In this document: positions 45,362 to 54,770 of the stretch, one piece after another
Layout: each line of letters opens with the position of its first letter
How positions within the stretch are numbered: position 1 is the stretch's first letter
DNA from: Branchipolynoe longqiensis
Taxonomy: Eukaryota; Annelida; Polychaeta; Phyllodocida; Polynoidae
Direction: 5' to 3'
DNA: 64,000 nucleotides
Assembly: GCA_030323885.1 (NCBI GenBank)
Contig: CM059194.1
Coordinates: 8,021,686 to 8,085,685, forward strand
Notes under the pieces: model-generated
Told to the model about the DNA's origin: nothing
What the model saw: only the letters and a program-made list of their open reading frames with translations
Databases searched by the model: none
Translations under genes and position numbers: made by a program

Positions 45362-46579
45362 CTGCGGGGCGGGGGCGGTCCAGGCCACACGGGGCTCTGG
45401 TTGTCTCCTGGTCGTGTACGGCTCATACGGTTTGTACGGGTCGTACGGCTTGTACGGCTCGTACGGCTTGTACGGCTCGTACGGCTTGTACGGCTCGTAC
45501 TGCTCGTACGGCACGCCGCGGTAGGTGTCGGAGAGGAGCGGCTCCGTGGGGAGGGAGGGAAGGGAGTAGCGGCGGCGCAGGAAGCCGGTCGGCGCCGCCG
45601 AGAGCGGGTCCCGGAAGGCGCGACGCGGCGGCAGCGTGTAGTCGCGCCCGTCACGGTCGTGCACGCTGGCGATTAGTGTGAGGCCGCGCAACGACGCCGG
45701 GTAGGCGGAGCTGAGCGGCGGCCGCCGGGGGGCGGCGCTGTACGCGCCGCGGGTGGCGGTGGTGGTGCACCGGCCGAGTTCGTCCATCGCCCGCTGCGCC
45801 ACCGTCGTCGTCGGCCCTGCCCCGGAGCCGGCTGGAGACTGCCCGGCCTCCAGGCGCCCCACATGGAGCTCCGACGTGTAGGACGGGGAGGAGGAGAAGG
45901 AGGAGGAGAAGGAGGATGGCAGTGGCGCGCGCTTCTTCTCGAATGGCACCAGTGCGGTGGACGCTGTCGGGGAAGCGGCCCGGCTTGACAGCGACGGGCG
46001 CCCGACGGAGACCCGACTGGGTCGCGTCCTGCCTCCGAGCGGCGGCACAGACAAGGGAGGCTTGTACGAGACGGCGTCGTAGTACTCGGGGGGTGACGTC
46101 CGATGCGCAGGGGTCGTCCAAGTGCGCAGCGGCTGGCGCGTCGTGACGCTCTTGAACTTCTCCGTCACCGTGCTCACCGGCTCGAACGTGTCGTCGCGCA
46201 GCGAGAGGCCCAGATAGCTGGTTCCCAGCGCGTGGCCTCCGCTGGTTCCGCTGGTTCCGCTGGTTCCGCGCGTGACGGCGGACAGCGCGGCGCGCGGCTC
46301 GTCGAACGCGTCGAACAGGTCGGTGAAGCCGAGCTTCTTCTTGGCTCCGGCTTCGTGGTCTTGGTGCGTGCGCACTGACGTGGACTTGGTGGTGTAGCGC
46401 CAGCCGGCCGGCGCCGCCCCGGCCGCCGGCTCCACGGCCAGACGTGGGTCTTGCGCCGACCAGCGGCCCCGCAAGTCGCTCTTCGGCAAGTTGGTTGGTG
46501 TCCGGCTCCGCTTCATGGTGCCGTCCGCGTTGGTGTTGGAGTCCACCACCATCGTGTGGGAGGCGATCACAAACACCAT
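45362..46579 (-). CDS. Exon A: first coding exon of the minus-strand gene (406 codons)
   Basis: ATG at 46579 in good context (CCAAGATGG); an in-frame ATG follows at codon 10. It ends with CCGCAG before GTAATT, phase 0, so the reading joins exon B directly. The product is strongly biased to Ser, Thr, Pro, Arg and Ala, with no signal peptide or membrane segment. Features by residue: GTS triplets at 105-113, Ser-rich run 222-231, FLRRRYSLPSLP at about 333-344 (RRYS is a basophilic-kinase site and a 14-3-3-like motif), and a PYEPYK repeat at 357-388. The segment LGFTDLFDAF (83-92) is the most hydrophobic and could be a short interaction motif. Codon use is very GC-rich. I do not recognise a family; a disordered scaffold or cytoskeletal role is only a guess. 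Confidence 0.7.
45417..45511 (-). repeat. Coding 18-bp repeat, PYEPYK
   Basis: In-frame tandem repeats of the GAGCCGTACAAGCCGTAC type inside exon A encode alternating PYEPYK and PYDPYK. The 18-bp period preserves the frame. Confidence 0.9.
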
Positions 46580-47500
46580 CTTGGAGAGGTGGAGTTGGGA
46601 GTTGCGCCGATCGGTTAGAGAGTCAGAGAGTCAGAGAGTCAGATAGAGAGAGTTCAACGCGAGTACATATGCACACGCACAGGTACACACAGTCCGGTCT
46701 AGGAGGACCAACGAAAAGGCCGGATATGGCTCGCTGAGAAGATCAGCGAAGAGATGAGAAAGAAGAGCGCAGCCCGAGTTGAGCGCGCTGGTTGCCGTCC
46801 ACTCCCGGTATGTCGGAATCAGAAAACAAAGATGGCGGCTGACTCACAGTCCTGTGCCACCCCGCCGGCCGCCCTCCCCCGCCCGCCCGCCTCCACGCGC
46901 CGGGCTGCTGCCGCTGTGCTGCCGTCAGTGCCCCGGCCGCTGGCGGCCTGTTGCGTGCTGCAAGATGGCGAAATGAGCGGCTGTGGGTGGTGCGCTGAGA
47001 GGGCCGACAGCTCGGCCGCCGCTGTTGCTGCTGGTTCAGCTCCGCCCGAGTCTCGGAGGCGGCTCGCGGCTGGGGGTAGGTGGAGCTACACCAATCAGCC
47101 TGGGGCTCACTCTGCCCCGCCCCACCCCGCCCCACCCGCCCAGCCCCGCTCCGCTCCGCCCCGCCGCGCCCCACCCTGCTCCATCCCGCCCGGCTCCGCT
47201 CCACCCTACCCCACCCCACCCCACCCCACCCCGCACCGCCCCACCAAACCCCGCCGCACCACAACCCGCTCCAACCCACCCCGCCGCTCCCCACCCCGCC
47301 ACACCCCTCCCCATCCCACCCCGCCCCACCCCACCCCGTCACATCCCTCCCCTCCCCACCCCGCCCCACCCCACCCCATCCCACCCCTCCCGACCCCTCC
47401 CCGCCGCCACGCCGCCTGTTTTCCCACACACAGCCCCGATCTGGGTCGCCCGACCTTCTTCCCCGGCCGCCGACCTTCCCTATAAGTAAGTAGTTGCGCG
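46580..47500 (-). promoter_or_regulatory. GC-rich promoter region of the minus-strand gene
   Basis: Rich in CpG together with exon A. The likely 5' UTR holds GACTCTCT repeats (46618-46650). A plus-strand YY1-type site, AAAGATGGCGGCTG, lies at 46827-46840. No TATA box is seen at the expected place, as usual for CpG-island promoters. The plus-strand YY1 site, normally placed just inside the transcript, raises the possibility of divergent transcription. Confidence 0.5.
47115..47405. repeat. GC-box minisatellite upstream of the promoter
   Basis: About 290 bp of CCCCACCCCGC / CCCCGCCCC units with interruptions. On the minus strand it is an array of GGGGCGGGG and GGGGTGGGG, the Sp1/KLF sites. Open frames on both strands are repeat products. 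Confidence 0.9.
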
Positions 47501-47639
47501 GCGCGCATGCGTGGGCTACGCCAACGGTCTGCTCGGCCCGGAAATAGTTACCCGTCCGTACACCAGGCGGCGTTGTGTACAGTGCGTTCACTTACCTCCC
47601 ACCGTACAGCCAACCCCAGCCAAGGATGCCTGCCTCCAC

Positions 47640-48400
47640 CCCACCACTCCACCTCCTCCTCACCATTCTCCCTCTCCACCTAGCGCTCCTCCAGCTCCTC
47701 CTCCAGTGCTGATGACGACATCACCTGCTCACATCCTTACAGCCTCTCACTGCCACATCTCCGTCTACACCGCCTTCCACCCCTACGCACACAACTCCCC
47801 CCCCCCCCACCCACCCACACACTCCACACACACAGTGCTGCTCATTCATTACCAGTGTCCTCTTCAGCATTCCTCAGCCTTCTTTCCTCCTGCTCCTTCT
47901 GCTCCTCCTTCTGGTCATGGTCTTTCTCCTTCTGCTCCTGCTCCCTTCTTTCCTCCTGCTCCTGCTCCCTTCGTTCCTCCTGCTCCTTCTGCTCCTCCTC
48001 CCTATGCTCCTGCTCCCTTCTTTCTTCCTGCTCGTTTTCCTGCTCTTGCTCCTCCTCCTCTCCTCCTTCTGTTCCTCTTCCCCACATGGCTCCTCCTGTG
48101 CCACCTCTTCTTACTCATTCTATTCTTCCTCTTCTTGAATCACCTCCTCCTTCAGTTCTTTATCCTACTCCTCATTTTCCTCTTCTTCATTCCCTTCCTC
48201 CTCGTCTTCCTCATGTTCCTCTTCTTCCCCTCATGTTCCTCTTCTTTCTCCCCTTTCTTGCACACCCCTTCATCCTCCTCTTCTTGCGTGTCTCCCCCTT
48301 CCTGTTCCTCCTCCTCCTCCGCTCCACTGTCTTCCACTCTCCTTCCTTCTTCTGTTCCCCTTCCTCTTCTTTCTCTTCGCTCTGCCGCTCCCTTCCTCAC
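47640..48400. repeat. Polypyrimidine tract, CTCCTGCTCCTT-type
   Basis: Mainly C and T on the plus strand for about 700 bp, with units such as CTCCTGCTCCTTCTG at 47885-48080. Potential for triplex structures. Frames on both strands are low-complexity. Confidence 0.9.
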
Positions 48401-48489
48401 AGATTGGGCCTTGTCTGTGATGGGTTCGGTGGGTGTTAACATGGCGCGTTGTGTGCCGCCCATTAGGGACGGGGCTGTACTCTAGTTCA

Positions 48490-49010
48490 AACAATGTGGG
48501 GTATGCTGCAGATGTGGGTGTGCCGTGTGTGCACTGTGCGCGGGGTGTGCACTGTGTGCGGTGTGTGCACTGTGTGCGGTGTGTACCACTGCCAGTGTTT
48601 AACACAGTGAGTGTGTATTGCATACGGTGTGTACTGTGTGTGTGCTGTGTGTGAGTGTGTACCAGTGTTTAGCACAATGAGTGTGAATTGTAAATGGTGC
48701 ACACTGTGTGTGGGTATGCACTGTGTGCACTGTGTGTAATATGTGTACTGTGTGTGGGTGTGTACCAGTATTGAATAGCCCCAGTGCGGTTCATTAGGCC
48801 CGTTTTGGCGCCACCTACAGGAGGGTGTACACACTACCTCAAACCGCTGACCCGTTACTGTGTTTGTACCGTGTGTACCGTGTCTGTGTGTACCGTGTGT
48901 ACCGTGTGTACTGTGTGGGCGTGTACCAGTGTTTAGCAGTGCAGTTCATTAGGCCCGTTTTGGCGCCACCTACAGGATCGGTTTACAAACTACCTCAAAC
49001 TTCTCACCCG
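48490..49010. repeat. GTGTGCACTG repeats and a duplicated CTCF-like segment
   Basis: Degenerate GT-rich repeats at 48500-48770. A segment ending TTGGCGCCACCTACAGG occurs twice (48780-48850 and 48940-49010), each followed by CTACCTCAAAC. GCGCCACCTACAGG resembles the CTCF core. Confidence 0.75.
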
Positions 49011-49049
49011 TTGCTGCGGGTTGCGGGAGGGAAACGTCCTTATCACCCG

Positions 49050-49910
49050 GACAGGTCACCCACACGGCCACCCCCACACAGCCACCCCCCACACAGCGAC
49101 ACCCTACACATCCACCGACATAAAGCCATCCTTCACGCAGCCACCCCACACACAACCACCCCTACACAGCCACCCCCTACACAGCCACCCCCACACAGCC
49201 ATCCCCCACACAGCCACACCATACACAGCCACCCCCCCACACATCCACCGACATAAAGCCATCCTTCACGCAACCACCCCACACACAACCACCCCTACAC
49301 AGCCACCCCCTACACAGCCACCCCCCCCCCACATCCACCGACATAAAGCCATCCCTTATGCAGCCACCCCACACGCAGCCACCCCCTACACAGCCACCCC
49401 CACACAGCCACCCCCCCACACATCCACCCACATTAAGCCATCCCTCACGCAGCCACCCCACACACAGCCACACCGCACACACCCACTGCCACCCACCCAC
49501 ACAGCCACCTACACAAAGCGACCCACACACAGCCACTCTACACACAGCCACCCACATAAAGCCACACTCACAGACAGGCAAACCTCCACAAACCGCCGCC
49601 ACACCCACAGATACAGTCACGACACCACCCCACACCCATCCACCCATATAAAGCCACCCGACACACATCCATACCTCCACACACCTCCACACACAGCCAC
49701 CACGTCCACACACACAGCCACCCCCACACACAGCTACCCCCTGTACACCCACCCTCCCCACAGCCACTCACATAAAGCCACCCTCCACACAGTCAGCATC
49801 CTCACACAGCCACCCTCCCCCACACACAGCCACCCCCCAAACAACCAAAACCCAACACAGTCACCACCCTCACACATAAAGCCACTCCACACAACCATCC
49901 CCCACACACT
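49050..49910. repeat. CACACAGCCACCCC array
   Basis: Roughly 14-bp units with longer-range repetition of CCACCGACATAAAGCCATCC (49117, 49238, 49337), so a higher-order repeat of about 100-120 bp exists. Frames on both strands are repeat products. Confidence 0.9.
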
Positions 49911-49914
49911 CGAC

Positions 49915-50235
49915 CAAACGCGGTGGCCTAATCGGTAGAGCGCAGGCCTCACGTGACGGAGATCCGGAATTCGGTTCCCAGCCGAGTCAAACCAATGACT
50001 TAACAAATTGATACTTGTCGCTTCGGATTACCCGACTGGCGCCGTTTAATAAACAAACAAAGCCAGGTCAGACCAATAACTTTAAATTGGTACTTATCGA
50101 TTCCTAGCTTGGCGCTCGGCATTAATAGGATAGGGCAAGGACTGATTAGCTCAGTGTCAGGATAATGTGACTGAGTGGGATATCGGGCCATGGTGCTGGC
50201 AGCCTGATTTCCTAGTGGTGCAGCACTATACAGCC
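49915..50235 (+). mobile_element. SINE family 1, two joined pieces
   Basis: The head ACGCGGTGGCCTAATCGGTA and body to ACTTGTCGCTTC (about 50023), then foreign sequence with TTTAATAAACAAACAAAG, then the body starts again at CAGGTCAGACCAATAACTTT and runs to GTGCAGCACTATA. Either two truncated copies joined or one copy with an internal duplication. Confidence 0.75.
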
Positions 50236-50472
50236 TCATTTCTGGTCACGCTTCAATGCTGGACATTGTGCCGACATCGATTAATCACCTCTGATCGTCT
50301 CAACCCTTTCTTTGCACATGCGCAGATCATGCACACTCAGGTTGCATAAATGAATGCGCTCGGGGCGGAAGAAATGGCGGATTAATCCAAAACTTAAGTT
50401 TTTTGAAAATAACCAATATACTGACAGCAAGATAGGATTTAAAGTGTTGTATGATTGCATAGATTTTATTAA

Positions 50473-50817
50473 AGTAGCATAGTCCGATGCTTTTGAGTTT
50501 TTGCTATTTTCTGAGATAAATATATTATACTAATCGTTATAATCTACTTTACTTTAGTTTGAAGTAACTTTAATTTTAAATGGCTAAGTTTGGAGATATT
50601 TGACGTCAAAACATGCAAAATAATTTTGGCAAGCACTCCAAAACTCTGACACCATAGACTTCAATAGTAACGGTTTCTACTAATTGACTTAGTAAGCCCT
50701 TCTATGCAGCAACAAATGCTTAATAAGCGCACCAGTGTCTAAGTTGAATATGTAGAATCAAATCTAGATAAGTGTTTTGGTTTTGAAAATGGGATGTTTT
50801 CATTGGACTATGCAATT
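50473..50817 (+). mobile_element. TTAA-MITE, complete 345-bp copy inside MITE family 3
   Basis: Flanked by TTAA (50469-50472, 50818-50821). Compared with the uninterrupted family-3 copy, the insertion point corresponds to a single TTAA in TTAATCTGG (7910-7920 region), confirming a TTAA duplication. Confidence 0.9.
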
Positions 50818-50969
50818 TTAATCTGGGTGGTAATACTTATATTTGTTTAAACATGTAGCTTTGGTGATGTGTGACTTGTACTGGTGAGTTACACATAACA
50901 GTACAGGCTGACACTATAGGCACCAGCACAAATGTGACGTCATTGCTCCTGATGCCCACAGCCAAGACG

Positions 50970-51412
50970 GCCGTAATCGATTAATACGAGTCGTCAGAAT
51001 TTCAAATAGAACACCGCGAGTGGAGTCGACAAATACACGTGCCGTGTGCAAAATAACTTGACCCCAGTAACCCACCTCTTGGCTGGGGTTTGCAAGGAGC
51101 AATGATGTCACATTTGCACTGGTACCATCCTGCAGGATAACAGCCACAGGTACCAGTCATACATATTTTGTTATGGTAATAACATAGATTAATGAAATGG
51201 AAATATCACTAAACTATACCATCATAAAAATATTTAAATCATATTTTGCTGTAATTATATCGGCTATTAAAAAACAAATAAAAGGGCCACCATTTTTGTC
51301 ACCCGAGAGTCGAGAAGCGTATCTGATTATTCGACCCGAATCTGCAGGATGTACGCATGCGCCAAAAAGTGGCTCGGGTGACCAGAGTAGATTAATCGAT
51401 TACGCCCCTCTT
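50970..51412 (-). mobile_element. MITE family 3, inverted copy inside another copy
   Basis: Termini GGCCGTAATCGATTAAT and ATTAATCGATTACGCCC are inverted. The interior has GCGCCAAAAAGTGGCTC, the complement of 7718-7734. Sequence on each side continues the forward copy. Confidence 0.7.
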
Positions 51413-51554
51413 GAGGCATTGGGGTCGGATCATTTTGCACACGACCCGTGTTTCTTCAGTTTCACCTCGGGTTGTTCGATTTTAAATGTTGACGACAGGG
51501 ATGATGTGAATGGTCCAGACAGTGATAACCGCTGACGGCCTAAGTTAATGTCAC

Positions 51555-51586
51555 TCCCCCCACCCCCCCCCCCCCCCCCCCCCCCC
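51555..51586. repeat. Poly(C) tract
   Basis: A C run of 24 bases (51563-51586) preceded by shorter runs. Such tracts form i-motif or G-quadruplex structures and are error-prone in sequencing. Confidence 0.95.
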
Positions 51587-51710
51587 GGGCTGGGTACAGC
51601 TGTAGTGCCCAACGCGCGTCAGGGAAGCCTCATATATACTTATATATATAGCACACCAGAACCCGGCTGGGACACACCGGCAGCGCGACCCCGCGCGATA
51701 ACAAGCACAT

Positions 51711-51724
51711 GTTGCCATGGTTAC
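51711..51724. promoter_or_regulatory. RFX X-box-like site
   Basis: GTTGCCATGGTTAC is one base from the palindromic X-box. It lies between the poly(C) tract and a 93-bp array; no gene start is visible. Confidence 0.35.
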
Positions 51725-51789
51725 CGCGGTGAAAATAAACGTCACGGCACCCGGCACGGCAACAGGTGAGGCAGCGACGGATACGTGGC

Positions 51790-52570
51790 TACGTTGAGAC
51801 AGGGATACGACGATACAGTAAGCTATGTATACATGAATACTGAATAGATGTATACATGATTACGTGAACACAGAGACGTGGGAACGTGGATACAGGGATA
51901 CGATGATACAGTAAGCTATGTATACATGAATACTGAATAGATGTATACGTGATTACGTGAACACAGAGACGTGGGAACGTGGATACAGGGATACAACGAT
52001 ACAGTAAGCTATGTATACATGAATACTGAATAGATGTATACATGATTGCGTGAACACAGAGACGTGGGAACGTGGATACGGGGATACGACGATACAGTAA
52101 GCTATGTATACATGAATACTGAATAGATGTATACGTGATTACGTGAACACAGAGACGTGGGAACGTGGATACAGGGATACAACGATACAGTAAGCTATGT
52201 ATACATGGATACTGAATAGATGTATACGTGATTACGTGAACACAGAGACGTGGGAACGTGGATACAGGGATACGACGATACAGTAAGCTATGTATACATG
52301 GATACTGAATAGATGTATACATGATTACGTGAACACAGAGACGTGGGAACGTGGATACAGGGATACAACGATACAGTAAGCTATGTATACATGGATACTG
52401 AATAGATGTATACGTGATTACGTGAACACAGAGACGTGGGAACGTGGATACAGGGATACGACGATACAGTAAGCTATGTATACATGAATACTGAATAGAT
52501 GTATACATGATTACATGAACACAGAGACGTGGCTACGTGGATACAGGGATACGACGATACAGCAGTGGGT
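51790..52570. repeat. 93-bp minisatellite, about eight units
   Basis: Units include GATACAGTAAGCTATGTATA, GAATACTGAATAGATG and ACGTGAACACAGAGACGTGG, 97-100% alike by eye. At 31 codons it leaves a 239-codon minus frame open, repeating SIQYSCIHSLLYRR; not called a gene. Variant bases (CGACG/CAACG, ATACATG/ATACGTG) recur in a near-alternating pattern, suggesting two-unit amplification. Confidence 0.95.
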
Positions 52571-52719
52571 GTATACGTGAATTCATAGACACGTGGGTAC
52601 GTGGATACATGGATACAAGGATACAGCTGTGTGTATACGTGGATACTGAATACGTGAATAATGAATAATTAAATCCTGAATACATGTAGACATGAATTCT
52701 AATTTAATTCCCTGCCTAT

Positions 52720-53455
52720 TCAAACCAATGACTTATACAATTGATACTTGTCACTTGGAATTAATAGGATAGTGCAGGACTGGTTAGCCCAGTATCAGGA
52801 TAATGTGACTTGAGTGGGATATCAGGTCATGTAGATAAAAGATTCACCCGGTACTTGTAGTACACTGGTGAACGACAACGTAGTCTAAATACGGGCGAAA
52901 ATAGCGTTAGTATGGACCACGGAGTAGAATGTCTGCCTCCAGTATCAAATGGATATTTATATAGGCACAGAGTTGGTGAGATGGGAGAGAATGCAAAAAA
53001 ACAAGATGGCAGCCATAGAACGCTGTCGATTTCACTTTTAAATCTTATTAAACTAGATATTATATTATATTTTTCAACTCAAAGGTAGCGGGCTAATAAT
53101 AAGACAGATGTAAAGAATAATTGTTGCTTCTTACATTGTGAAATTAGGCTCTCATTTCATTGACCCGTTTTTTCGACAGCTTTTACATAGGGTTGGTTTA
53201 GATAGGGTTTGCGAATGATTTGAGCGCCAATGAAATGAATGACTTGACAATTTTTACTTGTCGCTGCCTAGCGTGGCGCTCAGCATTACTGGGATATGGC
53301 AAATCTTTTATCTACAGGTCATGGTGCTGGTGGCCTGGTCTCCCAGTGGTGCAGCACTATAAAGTCATCATGAGTGCTCACTTCCACAAGTCGGTACCCA
53401 TCCTGATATGACCTTAGATCTTGACAGGACGTAAAATACAAACAACTAAATATAA
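52720..53455 (+). mobile_element. SINE family 1 split by a MITE
   Basis: SINE body at 52725-52831 and SINE end at 53315-53455 (CATGGTGCTGGTGGCCTGGT to GACAGGACGTAAAAT). Between them is a Mutator-like MITE with a 9-bp duplication of SINE sequence. Confidence 0.9.
52832..53314 (+). mobile_element. Mutator-like MITE, copy 3, chimeric, with 9-bp target duplication
   Basis: Starts TAGATAAAAGATTCACCCGG and ends AATCTTTTATCTA; flanks are CAGGTCATG at 52823-52831 and 53315-53323. Near 53195 the family consensus stops and about 105 bp of SINE-like sequence follow (GGGTTTGCGAATGATTTGAG to GGGATATGGC), also present at 55868-55968; only the last 13 bases of the right terminal repeat remain. Confidence 0.9.
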
Positions 53456-53780
53456 ACTAAGTTCTCGTGCTGCCCGCGAGGGGGCGTGTGAGTGTAGTGT
53501 CCAATGCTCTGCTCTGCTTCATTCCCAGGTTGTGCTCCAATGGTACCACCCACCCCAATGGGCCCCCCTCCCCAGCCACCACCCTTAACCATCATGAACA
53601 AACCATCAACACACCGAACATCCTACACAACTATCAACCTGTTTAAACACATTGAACATTATATAAGACAGACAAAATGTCTTGTCAACTATAAACTTAC
53701 CATGTTTTATAAGAGAAAAAATGTAACACTCAACGATTGCTTGAGTTGCCCTGAGTATATACTTTTTACTCAGTGCTGCT
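53456..53780. other. Unassigned; CTCF-like site and Pro-rich plus-strand frame
   Basis: CCCGCGAGGGGGCG at 53473-53486 fits the CTCF core. A strong acceptor-like sequence (CTCTGCTTCATTCCCAG) precedes a frame reading CAPMVPPTPMGPPPQPPP, which becomes AT-rich and unconvincing after about 30 codons. No partner exon was found, so it is not called. Confidence 0.35.
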
Positions 53781-54160
53781 CCCCATTTTTGCATGAACTG
53801 CAGTGGCTGGTGCTGTAGATTACAGAGCAGGAGCCACTCCCTTAGTTCTACAGGACCGTGCTGTAACTAATAGACCACACATCAAACTTAGCCTATGTAG
53901 ACTGTCAATTTCCAATTGTAAGATGGCCGGAAGACAAGTGCTGCAGCACTGACATTTCCATATGCCTGAACCACAGTGACTGGTACTGTACATTATACAG
54001 CAGGATCCACTCCCTTAATTCTACAGGATCGTGCTGTAACTAATACATCACTAATCAAACTTAGATTATATAGACTGTCAATTTCCAATTGTAAGATGGC
54101 CGGAAGACCAGAGCTCCGATGTTGACAAATGTCATATTCAGATGACTAAATACTTTACCC
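53780..54160 (+). mobile_element. Tandemly duplicated repeat, probably a LINE 3' UTR
   Basis: Two related segments (about 53780-53960 and 53965-54130) share GTAGATTACAGAGCAGGA-type sequence, CTACAGGACCGTGCTGTAAC, TAGACTGTCAATTTCCAATT and GTAAGATGGCCGGAAGAC. The last motif with a following TGACAAATGTCATATTC-type end also occurs at 58270-58325, as expected of a retrotransposon 3' end. Confidence 0.5.
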
Positions 54161-54339
54161 CCCAAAAAAGAAATTCAGCGATTCGAGGAATGTAACTTAT
54201 TCAATACCTTCAAGGTGTTGGTTAAAGCTTTGTGTTTCGGTTCTATTCGACTGCGATGAGAGGAGTGACGTCATCCCTGATAATGCTTGCAGACATTTGA
54301 TCCTAAATATTCAGAATAAATGCTGGTGCACCCATTAAC

Positions 54340-54602
54340 CATATATTGCCGCATAGACGGAATATTAAATCAATGTAATAAAAGACATGACCGCAAGTAA
54401 TACAGGCCTCTGATATCCAGCATATTCTTGTAAACGCTAAATCCATTTAGCATGTTTCACTCAAACATCTCCAAAGTTAACCAAACATCTCCAAAGTTAA
54501 GGTTCTTATAATTAATGTAAAGTGGGTTATATTGATGAACCTTACATATTTTTTAATATAGCAAAAACTCTAAATCTTCTGATTATGTAGTTTTAAATAT
54601 AT
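54340..54602 (-). mobile_element. TTAA-MITE remnant, inverted
   Basis: ATTGCCGCATAGACGGAATA, the 19-base CAAACATCTCCAAAGTTAA (present twice in tandem) and TCTGATTATGTAGTTTTAA follow the inverted consensus with deletions. Confidence 0.65.
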
Positions 54603-54604
54603 TG

Positions 54605-54770
54605 ATGGTTGGTTGGTTGTTGGAGTTTTACGTCCAGGAAACATCTAAGGGCATATCATGATGGGTAGGGACTTGTGACAGTGCGCACTCATGGCGATTT
54701 TGAATAGACTTTGGTTTGACTCGGTCAGGGATCGAACGACAACCTAATGTGTGGAATAACAGCGTTCTTT
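54605..54770 (-). mobile_element. SINE family 1, internally deleted
   Basis: Tail TTGTTGGAGTTTTACGTCC at left, then TTGTGACAGTGCGCACTCAT, then a jump from GGCGATTTT to the head region (TTTGACTCGGTCAGGGATCG). About 170 bases of body are missing. Confidence 0.75.

Larger units (their letters stand above)
50335..51500 (+). mobile_element. MITE family 3, copy interrupted by two other MITEs
   Basis: Family-3 consensus runs at 50340-50472, 50818-50970 and 51413-51500 (compare 7750-8110). The gaps are filled by a TTAA-MITE and by an inverted copy of family 3. Confidence 0.7.

Noticed and set aside
47511..48485. 324-codon plus-strand frame, Pro/Ser/Leu-rich
   Set aside because: Follows the polypyrimidine tract; no splice, start or domain support.
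51789..52508. 239-codon minus-strand frame with a 31-residue repeat
   Set aside because: The 93-bp array alone explains it; no unique sequence at either end.
53504..53600. Possible plus-strand exon after a strong acceptor-like sequence (Pro-rich)
   Set aside because: No donor or partner exon was found and the frame soon becomes AT-rich repeat-like sequence.
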